46,566 nt of DNA from Methanobacteriota archaeon (GCA_002712285.1 PATC01000003.1:1-46566); one strand, 5' to 3'. Counted from the first letter of the stretch, positions 26,089-34,352 are shown. The notes: generated by a model from the sequence alone, not told the origin. Numbers and translations are program-made.

Positions 26089-26170
26089 GCAGGGGTACCC
26101 GAGTGGTCAAAGGGGGCGGGCTCAAGATCCGCTGCAGAATGCTTCGCAGGTTCGAATCCTGCTCCCTGCA
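26089..26170 (+). tRNA. tRNA-Leu (anticodon CAA)
   Basis: The acceptor arms GCAGGGG (26089-26095) and TCCCTGC (26163-26169) pair with one G-U, and the discriminator is A at 26170. The anticodon stem is GCGGG/TCCGC around the loop CTCAAGA, giving anticodon CAA, which reads UUG. A long variable arm with a 3-bp stem (GCA/TGC) fits a class II leucine tRNA. The T arm is GCAGG-TTCGAAT-CCTGC. CCA is not encoded and no intron is present. Confidence 0.95.
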
Positions 26171-26181
26171 CTTCTCAAAAT

Positions 26182-26667
26182 TTAGTCGCATCCGCAGCCT
26201 GGTTCGCATTGATTTGGCAATTCTTGGGAGGTTGCTTCTCGTACGTCCATGATTTCAACGTTGAAGGTAAGTGTCTTACCAGCCATTTGGTGGTTGAAAT
26301 CAATTGTAACCTCATCTCCGTTGATTTCAGAGATTGTCAAGGGCATTGGACCTTGATCAGTTTGGGTCATCATCATGAGTCCAGGTTTGAGATCTACATC
26401 CGGTGGAAACTGATCTCGCCCGACTTTCAATATCAGACTATCATCACGTTCTCCATAGGCCCTTTCTGGTGGTAACGTGAATTCACGAGTTTCACCAGCT
26501 GTAGCACCTATCAACTCCTCTTCAAACCCTGGAATCATTCTACGATGTCCGACAAGAAAAGCCATTGGTTCCCCATCTCGACTACTGTCGAAAACCTCTC
26601 CATCTGGGAGCGTCCCAGTGTAATGCACGGTAGCAACCGTATCCTTGTTAATTGCGCTCATGGACAT
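26182..26667 (-). CDS. slyD: FKBP-type peptidyl-prolyl isomerase, SlyD-like
   Basis: The 161-residue protein starts with an FKBP half (TVHYTGTLPDGEVFDSSRDGEPMAF, in parts VHYTGTL and GEVFDSS), has a GHRRMIPGFEEELIGA segment, then the inserted 'insert-in-flap' chaperone domain (PPERAYGERDD to INGDEVTIDFNHQMAGKTL), and closes with the FKBP strand LTFNVEIMDV. The NHQMAGKTL signature is typical of SlyD. The end is Cys-rich (QCEPGCGCD), as in metal-binding SlyD tails. It catalyses prolyl isomerisation, assists folding and may bind metal. Start may be 26667 or the ATG at 26661. It is downstream of the Mrp-type ATPase gene on the same strand. Confidence 0.92.
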   Translation of the reverse strand: MSMSAINKDTVATVHYTGTLPDGEVFDSSRDGEPMAFLVGHRRMIPGFEEELIGATAGETREFTLPPERAYGERDDSLILKVGRDQFPPDVDLKPGLMMMTQTDQGPMPLTISEINGDEVTIDFNHQMAGKTLTFNVEIMDVREATSQELPNQCEPGCGCD

Positions 26668-26720
26668 GGGGCATCATTACTTCTTATTGAACAGAATGGG
26701 TATATTGATTCATAATTTAC

Positions 26721-27755
26721 TCAAATGATGGTCACGCCTTCATCATCGTCGGATTCAAGCGCATCGATTAGACGGGTAACAATCGTCTCGAATGCGACGG
26801 CGGCCTGTCCATCTGGTTCCGATATAATTCGATGTACTCCATCATCGCCCCCTCGGACGAATCCAGGATCGAATGGTAGAGCTCCGAGGAAAGGCACATC
26901 CATTTCGTTTGCTGCTTCTTCTCCTCCACCTGATTTGAATAGATCAAGGTTCACGGTCCATTCTCCGTTGTTATCGGTCATAGTTTCGATTATCTGTCCA
27001 GATGGGCCCGTCACATCGATGTTCACTTTTCCGAGTGGTTTGCCATCACTATCTTTTGCCGTCCCAGAAAGTGAATAACCTCGCATATTTTCAACGACAC
27101 CTAGTACGGGAAGATTGATTGTTTTCGCGAAGTTAATGCTCTTCCTAGAATCAAGTAGAGCAACATCTTGAGGAGTAGTTACAATCACTACTCCATCCAT
27201 ATTTGGTAAGGATTGGGTCACAGTCAATGGTTCATCACTGGTTCCAGGAGGGAAGTCAATAATCAGATGGTCAAGTTCACCCCATGCTACATCTCCAATA
27301 AATTGTTGAATTGCCCCGAGTTTGATTGGCCCTCTCCAGATTACTGGTTTATCTGGATCCTCAAGGAGGAAAGCCATCGATATGACCTTAACACCATGAG
27401 GTCCAATTGCCGGATGTATCTGCCCCTCTTCGACATGAAGTTGCGTACCTTCTAAGCCGAGCATTTTCGGAACATTCGGGCCAGTGATATCTATGTCTAG
27501 AAGACCAACCTTCAGCCCCATTCGAGCAAGCGCAAGAGCAAGCCCCGTAGCAACTGTAGATTTGCCAACACCTCCCTTTCCTGAAAGGACCATGAATTTG
27601 TGACGGACACCCTCAGCTAGTTGTGTCATACGCATTTTCCTGCGCATTTGCTGGTATGCCTGTTCCATCTGTGCTTTCTGCTCAGGATTCTCCTGCGTAT
27701 CGTTGGCTCCTTCATCCTTAGATGGATTATGAGTAGACAATGGTGCATCTGCCAT
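26721..27755 (-). CDS. Mrp/NBP35-type P-loop ATPase lacking the CxxC site
   Basis: The 344-residue protein is an ApbC/Mrp/Nbp35-family ATPase: deviant P-loop GKGGVGKST (59-67), LLDIDITGPNVPKMLG, VIWRGPIKLGAIQQF, LIIDFPPGTSDEPLT and VTTPQDVALLD. Family members carry Fe-S clusters to target proteins on a C-terminal CPxC pair that directly follows 'VENM'. Here VENMRGY is instead followed by ~45 residues (about 228-272) resembling a carboxypeptidase-regulatory-like/Ig segment (SGTAKDSDGKPLGKVNIDV, DNNGEWTV). The family sequence then resumes at LFKSGGGEEAANEMDVPFLG. The protein contains no cysteine at all, so classic cluster binding is not possible. Its true role is uncertain. Confidence 0.88.
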   Translation of the reverse strand: MADAPLSTHNPSKDEGANDTQENPEQKAQMEQAYQQMRRKMRMTQLAEGVRHKFMVLSGKGGVGKSTVATGLALALARMGLKVGLLDIDITGPNVPKMLGLEGTQLHVEEGQIHPAIGPHGVKVISMAFLLEDPDKPVIWRGPIKLGAIQQFIGDVAWGELDHLIIDFPPGTSDEPLTVTQSLPNMDGVVIVTTPQDVALLDSRKSINFAKTINLPVLGVVENMRGYSLSGTAKDSDGKPLGKVNIDVTGPSGQIIETMTDNNGEWTVNLDLFKSGGGEEAANEMDVPFLGALPFDPGFVRGGDDGVHRIISEPDGQAAVAFETIVTRLIDALESDDDEGVTII

Positions 27756-27798
27756 GTTTCAGCGACGTAATTGCCTTACTTGAATACCTGTGCTATCG

Positions 27799-27813
27799 CA
27801 ATATAGTATATTG
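27799..27813. promoter_or_regulatory. Palindromic TATA element between divergent Mrp and ArsC-like genes
   Basis: CAATATA-G-TATATTG is a perfect 7-bp inverted repeat. Read either way it is a good archaeal TATA box. It would put transcription starts ~25 bp away on both sides, about 20 nt before the Mrp ATG (27755) and ~14 nt before the ArsC-like ATG (27849). It therefore looks like one symmetrical bidirectional promoter. This also argues against the ArsC-like gene starting at the ATG at 27816. Confidence 0.45.
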
Positions 27814-27848
27814 GAATGATTCATATCTGGTCGGATAGAACACCAATC

Positions 27849-28211
27849 ATGCGTCTTTTGTTCGTATGTGTTGGGAACTCATGTAGGAGTCAGATGGCTG
27901 AAGGTATCGCACGAAGCTTAGGGCACGAAGCAGCATCTGCAGGAACTCATCCAGCAACGGAAGTGAGCCCTAATGCGGTGTTAGTATGTGCGGAGATAGG
28001 TATCGATATCTCTAATCAACAACCGAAATCTGTGGACAATTTTTCCGCTGACGATTGGGATGCAGTCATATCAATGGGATGCGGTGTTTCTTGTCCGGCG
28101 ATGAAAATCGATGAAGATTGGGAATTAGATGACCCATACGGTCAGAGTATTGAGGTGTTCAGAGAGACCCGCGACTCCATAAGAGATCGAATCGTTCACA
28201 GCACATTCTGA
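27849..28211 (+). CDS. arsC: ArsC-like protein of the low-molecular-weight phosphatase fold
   Basis: The 120-residue protein begins MRLLFVCVGNSCRSQMAEG, with the C-x5-R-S phosphate loop of LMW tyrosine phosphatases and thioredoxin-coupled arsenate reductases. The later MGCGVSCP has the pair of redox cysteines typical of the arsenate-reductase branch. The C-terminal WELDDPYGQSIEVFRETRDSIRDRI carries the general-acid Asp in DDP. Reduction of arsenate to arsenite is the likely reaction; protein phosphatase activity is the alternative. No ars efflux or ArsR gene is nearby. ATG 27849 is chosen over 27816 by homology and the promoter position. Confidence 0.85.
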   Translation: MRLLFVCVGNSCRSQMAEGIARSLGHEAASAGTHPATEVSPNAVLVCAEIGIDISNQQPKSVDNFSADDWDAVISMGCGVSCPAMKIDEDWELDDPYGQSIEVFRETRDSIRDRIVHSTF

Positions 28212-28276
28212 TGGTTCTCTTCTCAACTCCAGTTAACCGATGGTTAGAAGAATACAATACGTTTCGAAAATATGCC

Positions 28277-28348
28277 GCGAGTGTAGTGTAGTGGTTATCA
28301 CCCGACGTTGCCAACGTCGGAACCCGGGTTCAAATCCCGGCACTCGCA
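28277..28348 (+). tRNA. tRNA-Gly (anticodon GCC)
   Basis: The acceptor arms GCGAGTG (28277-28283) and CACTCGC (28341-28347) pair fully, and the discriminator is A. The anticodon stem is CGACG/CGTCG around TTGCCAA, giving anticodon GCC. The T arm is CCGGG-TTCAAAT-CCCGG. The 72-nt gene has no encoded CCA and no intron. Confidence 0.96.
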
Positions 28349-28386
28349 TTCCAAATTGATTTTGAATTCAGAATTCATTGAGAAAT

Positions 28387-31300
28387 TCATTGTGACTCGT
28401 CGCCGAATTCAGCACCCCGGAGGCTTACGAAGACTCCCACGGCTCCAATTGTAAGGAGAGCAATTACTGCAATCATAACGAGGATACCGGTTTGAACAGT
28501 CCATCCACCTACCATTTCTGAATCTGTTTCAGATAGCGTAACCGTGAAGATTCGATCATCACCAGATGTAGGTTCAAGGAAGTTATCTATTCCTCGAATT
28601 TCGATGTCCATCGTTCCAGTCGGCATCGTCGAACGTGTCATCACAGTGACAGTATAATTCCCATCACCGGCCACTAAATCACCGTTGGTTCCATCGTCGA
28701 CTAGACGGGTCCAGTCGTTACCCTCTCCGATTGCAGCTAGGGTGCCGAGTCGTGCTTGGACAGCCGAAATACCATCAGGATCTGTAACGTGGATGGATAT
28801 AGTGTGTTCAACTGAGTCCTCGCCGACATCGGGAACGAGAAGGACGTCTACAGCTTCGATACCTCGTAAGATTATGAGGTCAGAGAGAATTGGCCCTTCA
28901 TTAAGAATAGTGAACTGTGGGGCTGTTTCGCTGTTACCTGAAAATCCAGTAATGAAATCCGTAATCCGTATCGCTCCTTCTTCATCAACGAGAGTAAACG
29001 TCAATCTGTTGAGTCCAGGAGACATACCGGATGGAACGACGATTGAACCTGACCATTTTCCATCTGTATCTTGTACTAGATTAGTCAAATCTCCGCCTGA
29101 ACTTTGCAAATCAATCGATGCAGAGATGACACCATGTAGATCTTCTACTTCGATTGTGACATCCATGGAATCGCCTCTTCGGACGACTTGTGGTTCATAG
29201 TCCACGCTTTTCAGACGTGGAGCCAAATTGTCAATCGTGACAGTATCTTTGTCGATTATTGTGGACCATCCATCTGAGATAGTCACATTCAGATCGAATT
29301 CACCATGTTGTATCCCAAGATGATGGATGCGTGCTGTCCAAATGTCATCATGAACAGTATCATCTCCACCCGACCCGACATCATTCAATACCACGGTTCC
29401 GAGGCCAATTTCAGACAAATCAACTTGGACAGATTTCACGTTCCAATCAGGATCAGATACAATGACTTCGATATGGGCTTCCCCACCTTCAGCGTTTATA
29501 CTACCTTCTTGAAAGCGAATTTCTTCTAAAGTTGGTGGAGTATTTTCTGCTTCAGTAACTATCGACGGTGAGAGAATTCGCTCAAGTGCTTGAGTCTCTG
29601 TGAATGTGAGATTCCCCTCGTCCAGTTGGATTTCGACTTGTCTCGTCACATTAGCGATGAGTCCAGCTAGGATACCTTCGTTGATGACACTCCCAGTAGC
29701 AGAGCCACCCTCTTCGAAGAATCCATTCCAGATTGTTATCGGAAGGGAGTGTCCATCGAGGTTTACTGTTGAGAAAGACATTGCTTCTACATGTAACACC
29801 AAGGTATCTCCTGAATCTAGAGTCAATATGTCTCCAGGTACTAATGTTGTGGGGGCGTATCCAAGTTCACGACTTATGTTGACACTTCCTAGAATGGAAT
29901 CGTTGGAAGGTTTGGGAGTGTCTTGAGGGATTGGGCTACGTTCTGGATATTCATCGTTGACTTGTCCTCCGTCCTCGACATACCTGTATCGTACCGTTCT
30001 ATTTCGCCAGTGTTCCTCAGGAACTTGATAATCAAATGTAAGATTGTGTTCAGCCTCAATATCTAGATTCGATCCAATACCTGTCACTTGAGTGATGTTC
30101 AACCACGATTCGCTTCGAATCACATTCACATCGAAGGTTTCACCAGTTGCATTCTGTTGAGAGCCTTGTTCAACAATCTCGATGATTAGCCCTATTTGTC
30201 CGTCAATATCTCCGCTAATATCTCCATCCATGTGGATTGTGTTTACAGTTGTCAAACCGTTTTGTGATTCAAGCCAGAACACAGGAACTGTGCCGTTAAC
30301 AACAATCGTCGCTCCATCTTCGGATTCCGCAAAATCAAAACTACCATCTCCTTTGATTCTTGAGAGTTGTTCCACTTGTTCTCCATCTTCCCAACGGTCT
30401 ACGAGTATGAATTCATCTAGGTCGATTTGGAATTGATCATTACCATCGATAAGGAGCATTTCAGCGAAAGCCTCGAGTCGATAATTTGAGTCAATAACCT
30501 GTCCATCTACAGTTTCAAGTTCAAAGAGGAATACTGCCACTTCTCCTGTAATATTGATTGATTCTTCATCGTTATTCCCGTTTGAGTTCAAGTCTCCACT
30601 GCCCTCAATTCGAACAGTCTCTGATGGGATTCCGTTTGCAATAGTCCGTACGATATAGGAATCCCTTACATCGATGTGTGCAACGGTTTCTGAACCAACA
30701 TCATCAATGAGAATGAAGGTTGTTGAGCCATTACCATACATTTCAAAAGTCTGCTCGTTGAGTACAGTATCCGTCATAGTCTCGTTTAACCAGACACGAC
30801 TAAGTTCAAGCTCAGTTTCAGTCCGCGTCTCACCATCGTCGGTAATGATACTGATATTCCCGGACCCTAGCTCATTAGACGTCAATAGGCTACCATTACG
30901 TTGTTGCCAGCCTTGGCCGATAAAATCGAGATAATATTCCTCATTTTCTATTCCACTCTGTTCAAGGCTCCAGGATGTTGCCCGCGTGATTTCATGATTC
31001 GCGGTAGGTTGGTTCCAGTAAGTGACTTCTACAGACCTTGTACACAATGTAATCCGCTGTTCTAGTGGTGTCAAGTTAGAATCTGCTCCAATCACCTCAA
31101 TCTGGATTGTCTCGGATAGATTGATGTCTGTGGGTAGAACGATACGATGCTCACTTAGATTCAGGTCAATTGTGGAATTATCTTGGTGAATAATATTCGT
31201 TGAATTTTCGTGAGACCAATCTATTTCGATCCATTGTAGATCGAGAGTAGCGAGATCATCAAATACAACTCGATAAGCGTGTTCGAAAGAAACACCATCG

Positions 31301-31422
31301 CTCCAATCAACGAAGATATCGCAGGGGTCATCAGTATCTGCATCCTCAGCAGAGAGTAGAGTTTGCGGCGTCAAACCCATCGCTAGGATTCCGACCATGA
31401 GAAGCGCAATACTTCGGCGCAT
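28387..31422 (-). CDS. Large secreted membrane-anchored protein with Ig-like domains, 1011 aa
   Basis: The ATG at 31422 gives a signal peptide (MRRSIALLMVGILAMGL, ending near LLSAEDA). The longer open frame upstream would bury it. The N-terminal half is beta-rich and unrecognised, with many N-glycosylation sequons and acidic Asp/Glu-rich turns. From about residue 640 there are Ig-like or cadherin-like modules (TPPTLEEIRF, EAHIEVIVSDPDWNVKSVQVDL, and a later DDGTNGDLVAGDGNYTVTV). One membrane helix (~972-995) is followed by a short tail, GAEFGDESQ. It resembles the 2120-residue protein in layout and is probably another surface adhesin or envelope protein. No enzyme motif is seen. Confidence 0.78.
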   Translation of the reverse strand: MRRSIALLMVGILAMGLTPQTLLSAEDADTDDPCDIFVDWSDGVSFEHAYRVVFDDLATLDLQWIEIDWSHENSTNIIHQDNSTIDLNLSEHRIVLPTDINLSETIQIEVIGADSNLTPLEQRITLCTRSVEVTYWNQPTANHEITRATSWSLEQSGIENEEYYLDFIGQGWQQRNGSLLTSNELGSGNISIITDDGETRTETELELSRVWLNETMTDTVLNEQTFEMYGNGSTTFILIDDVGSETVAHIDVRDSYIVRTIANGIPSETVRIEGSGDLNSNGNNDEESINITGEVAVFLFELETVDGQVIDSNYRLEAFAEMLLIDGNDQFQIDLDEFILVDRWEDGEQVEQLSRIKGDGSFDFAESEDGATIVVNGTVPVFWLESQNGLTTVNTIHMDGDISGDIDGQIGLIIEIVEQGSQQNATGETFDVNVIRSESWLNITQVTGIGSNLDIEAEHNLTFDYQVPEEHWRNRTVRYRYVEDGGQVNDEYPERSPIPQDTPKPSNDSILGSVNISRELGYAPTTLVPGDILTLDSGDTLVLHVEAMSFSTVNLDGHSLPITIWNGFFEEGGSATGSVINEGILAGLIANVTRQVEIQLDEGNLTFTETQALERILSPSIVTEAENTPPTLEEIRFQEGSINAEGGEAHIEVIVSDPDWNVKSVQVDLSEIGLGTVVLNDVGSGGDDTVHDDIWTARIHHLGIQHGEFDLNVTISDGWSTIIDKDTVTIDNLAPRLKSVDYEPQVVRRGDSMDVTIEVEDLHGVISASIDLQSSGGDLTNLVQDTDGKWSGSIVVPSGMSPGLNRLTFTLVDEEGAIRITDFITGFSGNSETAPQFTILNEGPILSDLIILRGIEAVDVLLVPDVGEDSVEHTISIHVTDPDGISAVQARLGTLAAIGEGNDWTRLVDDGTNGDLVAGDGNYTVTVMTRSTMPTGTMDIEIRGIDNFLEPTSGDDRIFTVTLSETDSEMVGGWTVQTGILVMIAVIALLTIGAVGVFVSLRGAEFGDESQ

Positions 31423-31492
31423 GGTTCGGATTACTCTCCGGTCCGTATTCAATCCATTGGGGGTATGAGCCTGATGATGGACGAGATAACGA

Positions 31493-31891
31493 TTAGAAGA
31501 GTGGTTCGTTGTCATCATGTTCGAATCCAGCTTGCTCTCTCCAAATGTCAGTAGGCACCTCATCGTAGAGGCCAGCATATGGGTCAATCTCTTCCTCAAC
31601 TGTAGTGCGATGAGCAATCTCACTCACTCGCTTTGGCTTGAATTTCCAATAATGAATTCTCCATTCACGGCCATCCCATAGCGTGGTTTCCTCAGATTCC
31701 GTGGTGAGGAGTTCGTAGTCCTGAAGTTGGTAGAACAAGTTGCGGTCTGTCGGTTCTAGTGCGTTGTCGATGATCCGATTAGAGAATCCAAAGAAGCCAA
31801 GAGCATGTTCAGCAATACTCTCTGCAACGTTCTCCTCCATCTCTTCGTCAACCCGATTTCGAATTGCATCGGTAAGCGTTTTCAATGTCAT
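31493..31891 (-). CDS. Conserved archaeal protein, DUF6015-like
   Basis: A 132-residue soluble protein. The core (FFGFSNRIIDNALEPTDRNLFYQL, in parts: FFGFSNRIIDN, EPTDRNLFY; then YELLTTESEETTLWDGREWRIHYW) resembles what I recall as the DUF6015 family of Thermoplasmata and related archaea. This is from memory, not a search. The mix of a helical N-terminus and a short DGREWR strand suggests a small winged-helix-like fold, possibly DNA binding. The long frame begins at a GTG (31939); ATG 31891 follows GGTGGA and is preferred. It is divergent from the ureohydrolase gene. Confidence 0.65.
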   Translation of the reverse strand: MTLKTLTDAIRNRVDEEMEENVAESIAEHALGFFGFSNRIIDNALEPTDRNLFYQLQDYELLTTESEETTLWDGREWRIHYWKFKPKRVSEIAHRTTVEEEIDPYAGLYDEVPTDIWREQAGFEHDDNEPLF

Positions 31892-31939
31892 TCCACCGAT
31901 TCCAATCCCTCCGCAGCACTGTATTATTGGAGGCCGCAC

Positions 31940-31946
31940 TATTTAA
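31940..31946 (-). promoter_or_regulatory. Candidate TATA box in a divergent intergenic region
   Basis: TATTTAA on the + strand reads TTAAATA on the - strand. It lies ~49 bp before the ATG at 31891, the same distance as other candidates here. AT-rich sequence continues to about 31964 and could also serve the ureohydrolase gene on the other strand. Weak evidence. Confidence 0.25.
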
Positions 31947-32030
31947 CCAATCACTAAATTTAGGCCTTTGAATCACTAATGGGACTAAGTTGAACGCCAT
32001 GTTCTTCTCTGAGTGCTTACCCCAAAGGCT

Positions 32031-32951
32031 ATGGAGAAACGTCCAACATTCCTCGGTCTCGATGAATATCAAGGCGATCCTGATGTGGTGATTCTTCCAA
32101 TCCCGTATGAACTCACAACATCCTATGGCCAAGGAACCGCCGATGGACCAATGGCAACTATTGCAGCGTCAACTCAGGTTGAGGTGTTTGATTCACGATT
32201 ATCTCAAGATCTTCCTGCTGGAAGATGTTTCCAAACATTGGCTCCTTGGTCATCCGAATCAGGAACGCTCATCGAGCAACTTGCAGAGATTGAGGATTAT
32301 CTTCGTCCATGGCTGACTAATAATGACGTATTCCCTTTGATTCTAGGGGGAGAACATGGGCTTCTTCCAATACAAATGAAGGCAATTATCTCTCATCCCG
32401 CTTTGGAAGGTTCTCTTTCCAATTTAACAATCGTTCAGTTTGATGCTCATGCAGACCTCAGAGACAATCTCGACGGTGAAGTTTGGAGTCATGCCTGTGC
32501 AGCGCGTAGGTCCTTGGACGAAGGAGTCGGTCGAATCATTCAGATTGGAGTACGTGCTTGGTCAAGTGAGGAGGCATCTCTTTCAGAGTCAGATGAGCGA
32601 ATAGAGACACATCTAGCATCGAGCTTACTTTCTATCTCTTCAAGTAAGTCCAATTGGATGAATCTTCTAGATTCTCTTCGTTCGATTCATGGCCCTGTTT
32701 GGGTTACAGTAGACATTGATGCCTTAGATGCATCTCTGGTTCCTTCAACTGGAACTCCTGTACCTGGAGGATTGTCTTGGTGGCATCTTGAAGAGGCTAT
32801 GGCTGCGCTTTTCGAGGCGGCAGATGCCAATGTTCTCGGAGCCGATGTGGTTGAGATAGTCCCTGATTCAACCGGTGTTCTAACACCATTCACGGCAGCT
32901 CTCATAGCGACTCGCCTCATAGGAGGCCATCTTTCGACACGGATTCGATGA
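32031..32951 (+). CDS. speB: Agmatinase / ureohydrolase family enzyme
   Basis: The 306-residue protein has all Mn-binding motifs of the arginase/agmatinase family: GGEHGL (His), FDAHADLRD (Asp-His-Asp) and DIDALD (two Asp), then the agmatinase-like STGTPVPGGLSW. The reaction is hydrolysis of a guanidino group to release urea, with agmatine to putrescine most likely. In archaea that use the aminopropylagmatine route, relatives act on aminopropylagmatine to give spermidine. The genes just downstream (SpeD-like and deoxyhypusine-synthase family) support polyamine metabolism. The frame opens at a GTG (32013), but ATG 32031 begins the conserved sequence. Confidence 0.9.
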   Translation: MEKRPTFLGLDEYQGDPDVVILPIPYELTTSYGQGTADGPMATIAASTQVEVFDSRLSQDLPAGRCFQTLAPWSSESGTLIEQLAEIEDYLRPWLTNNDVFPLILGGEHGLLPIQMKAIISHPALEGSLSNLTIVQFDAHADLRDNLDGEVWSHACAARRSLDEGVGRIIQIGVRAWSSEEASLSESDERIETHLASSLLSISSSKSNWMNLLDSLRSIHGPVWVTVDIDALDASLVPSTGTPVPGGLSWWHLEEAMAALFEAADANVLGADVVEIVPDSTGVLTPFTAALIATRLIGGHLSTRIR

Positions 32952-32960
32952 AATACGAGA

Positions 32961-33398
32961 ATGGAATCGATGAGACCCATGTCGGCAACATCGGATGGCA
33001 AGGGCCTAATCCCTCGTGGCTTCCATGTACATCTTGATTGTGTGGGATACATACCCCCGACTACAGATGATCATAGTTGGATTCTCGAATTAATGCGTGA
33101 GGCTGTGCGAAACAGTCATGCTCGTGAAGTTCATGCTCACGTTGTCCCGTTCGATGGTTCTGTCAGCCCTCCTGGTTTTGCCGCTGTTGTCCTTATCGAT
33201 GAGAGTCATATTACTGCTCACTGCTATTCAGATCGTGGTTTGTTAGCAATTGATGCCTTCACTTGTGGAAAGACAAAACCAGAGAATATTATTGATTACC
33301 TTCTGCAATCACTTCTTGCGGAAATTCCGACTCTTCAAGTTGTGAATAGAAACCGTACTGCCCGTTTCCTCCACCATTACAGCATCGAATCTTCCTGA
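32961..33398 (+). CDS. speD: S-adenosylmethionine decarboxylase (SpeD family)
   Basis: The 145-residue proenzyme has the class 1B signature. DESHITAH contains the Glu-Ser pair where self-cleavage makes the pyruvoyl cofactor, followed by the catalytic AIDAFTCG. GFHVHLDCVG opens the fold. AdoMet decarboxylase supplies the aminopropyl donor for spermidine. Some archaeal members of this family are arginine decarboxylases instead, so agmatine production for the adjacent agmatinase is a real alternative. It lies 9 bp after speB and 9 bp before the next gene, so a single operon is likely. Confidence 0.88.
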   Translation: MESMRPMSATSDGKGLIPRGFHVHLDCVGYIPPTTDDHSWILELMREAVRNSHAREVHAHVVPFDGSVSPPGFAAVVLIDESHITAHCYSDRGLLAIDAFTCGKTKPENIIDYLLQSLLAEIPTLQVVNRNRTARFLHHYSIESS

Positions 33399-33407
33399 GG
33401 CATAGAC

Positions 33408-34337
33408 ATGGACATCCGCTCGTTCATGGAGTCACATTACCGTCACTTCAACGCAGGAGAGCTTACTCGCTGTACCAGTTCTCTGGTCGGATTTTTGAAT
33501 TCGGGCGGTCGACTTGTTCTTACACTAGCTGGAGCGTTGTCCACTGCTCAGATTGGTCATTCACTCGCTCCTGCAATACGAGCAGGAAAAGTCCATGCTA
33601 TTTCATGCACAGGAGCCAATCTTGAGGAAGATCTCTTCCTTCTTATCGCTGGAGATAATTACGAGACAGTAGAGGATTGGAGAGGTCAGAGCTTGGAGCA
33701 GGATCACCATCTATTCGAACGTGGAATGAACCGTGTGACAGATGTCTGTATCCCTGAGGAGGAGGCGATTCGTCGGGTAGAATCGATGATGCTTGATGTT
33801 TGGAAAGAAGAACCAAGATTTCCACATGAGCATCTCTATGCGTTGTTGGATCGTATAGATCTCGGCCCTCGTGCTAAGTCATCTTGGCTTATTGCAGCGA
33901 AAGAGATGAACATCCCTCTTCTTGTTCCTGGGTGGGAAGATTCCACCCTCGGCAACCTGTTCGCTGCGGCTTGTATCCGTGGTGATTTGTCTGTTGAAAT
34001 GGTACGTACAGGCATTGATTACATGGTTGGTTTTGCAAATTGGTATCGTTCTCAAACTAAACCTGTAGGATTTTTGCAGGTAGGGGGTGGTATTGCAGGA
34101 GATTTTCCAATTTGCGTCGTCCCGATGTTGAATCAAGATCTTGGTGCAAAAGTACCACTCTGGTCCTGGTATGGTCAAATCTCTGAATCATCTACATCAT
34201 ACGGAGGCTATTCTGGAGCTCCACCTAACGAGAAGGTTACATGGGGTAAGATCGGTATCGATACCCCCAGATTTGTAATCGAGTCAGACGCAACTATTGT
34301 CTTACCACTGATTCTTACCTGTCTCTTAGAATCTTGA
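33408..34337 (+). CDS. dys: Deoxyhypusine synthase family protein
   Basis: The 309-residue NAD-dependent enzyme retains the deoxyhypusine-synthase layout. It has an early TGANLEEDLF loop, a GGGIAGDF nucleotide-binding segment, and NEKVTWGKIG, where Lys281 lines up with the lysine that carries the butylamine intermediate (Lys329 in the human enzyme). Archaea need this step, spermidine plus aIF5A lysine to deoxyhypusine. Related proteins make homospermidine, so the substrate is not fixed. GAGG lies 9 bp before the ATG. Position right after speB and speD joins polyamine supply with its use. Confidence 0.85.
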   Translation: MDIRSFMESHYRHFNAGELTRCTSSLVGFLNSGGRLVLTLAGALSTAQIGHSLAPAIRAGKVHAISCTGANLEEDLFLLIAGDNYETVEDWRGQSLEQDHHLFERGMNRVTDVCIPEEEAIRRVESMMLDVWKEEPRFPHEHLYALLDRIDLGPRAKSSWLIAAKEMNIPLLVPGWEDSTLGNLFAAACIRGDLSVEMVRTGIDYMVGFANWYRSQTKPVGFLQVGGGIAGDFPICVVPMLNQDLGAKVPLWSWYGQISESSTSYGGYSGAPPNEKVTWGKIGIDTPRFVIESDATIVLPLILTCLLES

Positions 34338-34344
34338 TGGATTG

Positions 34345-34352
34345 TTTAATTA
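34345..34352 (+). promoter_or_regulatory. Candidate TATA box for the M14 carboxypeptidase gene
   Basis: TTTAATTA lies 55 bp before the ATG at 34400 in the short gap after the polyamine genes. It predicts a start near 34375 and a ~25-nt leader. No clear Shine-Dalgarno is seen in that leader. Weak but consistent with spacing at other genes here. Confidence 0.3.

Noticed and set aside
26089-28348. Genomic island bounded by the two tRNA genes
   Set aside because: No integrase, no repeat of either tRNA 3' end and no shift in composition by eye; the genes between are housekeeping types.
30182-30934. Plus-strand open frames opposite the 1011-residue surface protein
   Set aside because: Their Ser-rich translations are the expected complement of Asp/Glu-rich coding sequence on the minus strand.
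31423-31623. 67-residue N-terminal extension of the 1011-residue surface protein
   Set aside because: It would make the signal peptide internal and overlaps the end of the upstream gene; the ATG at 31422 is better.
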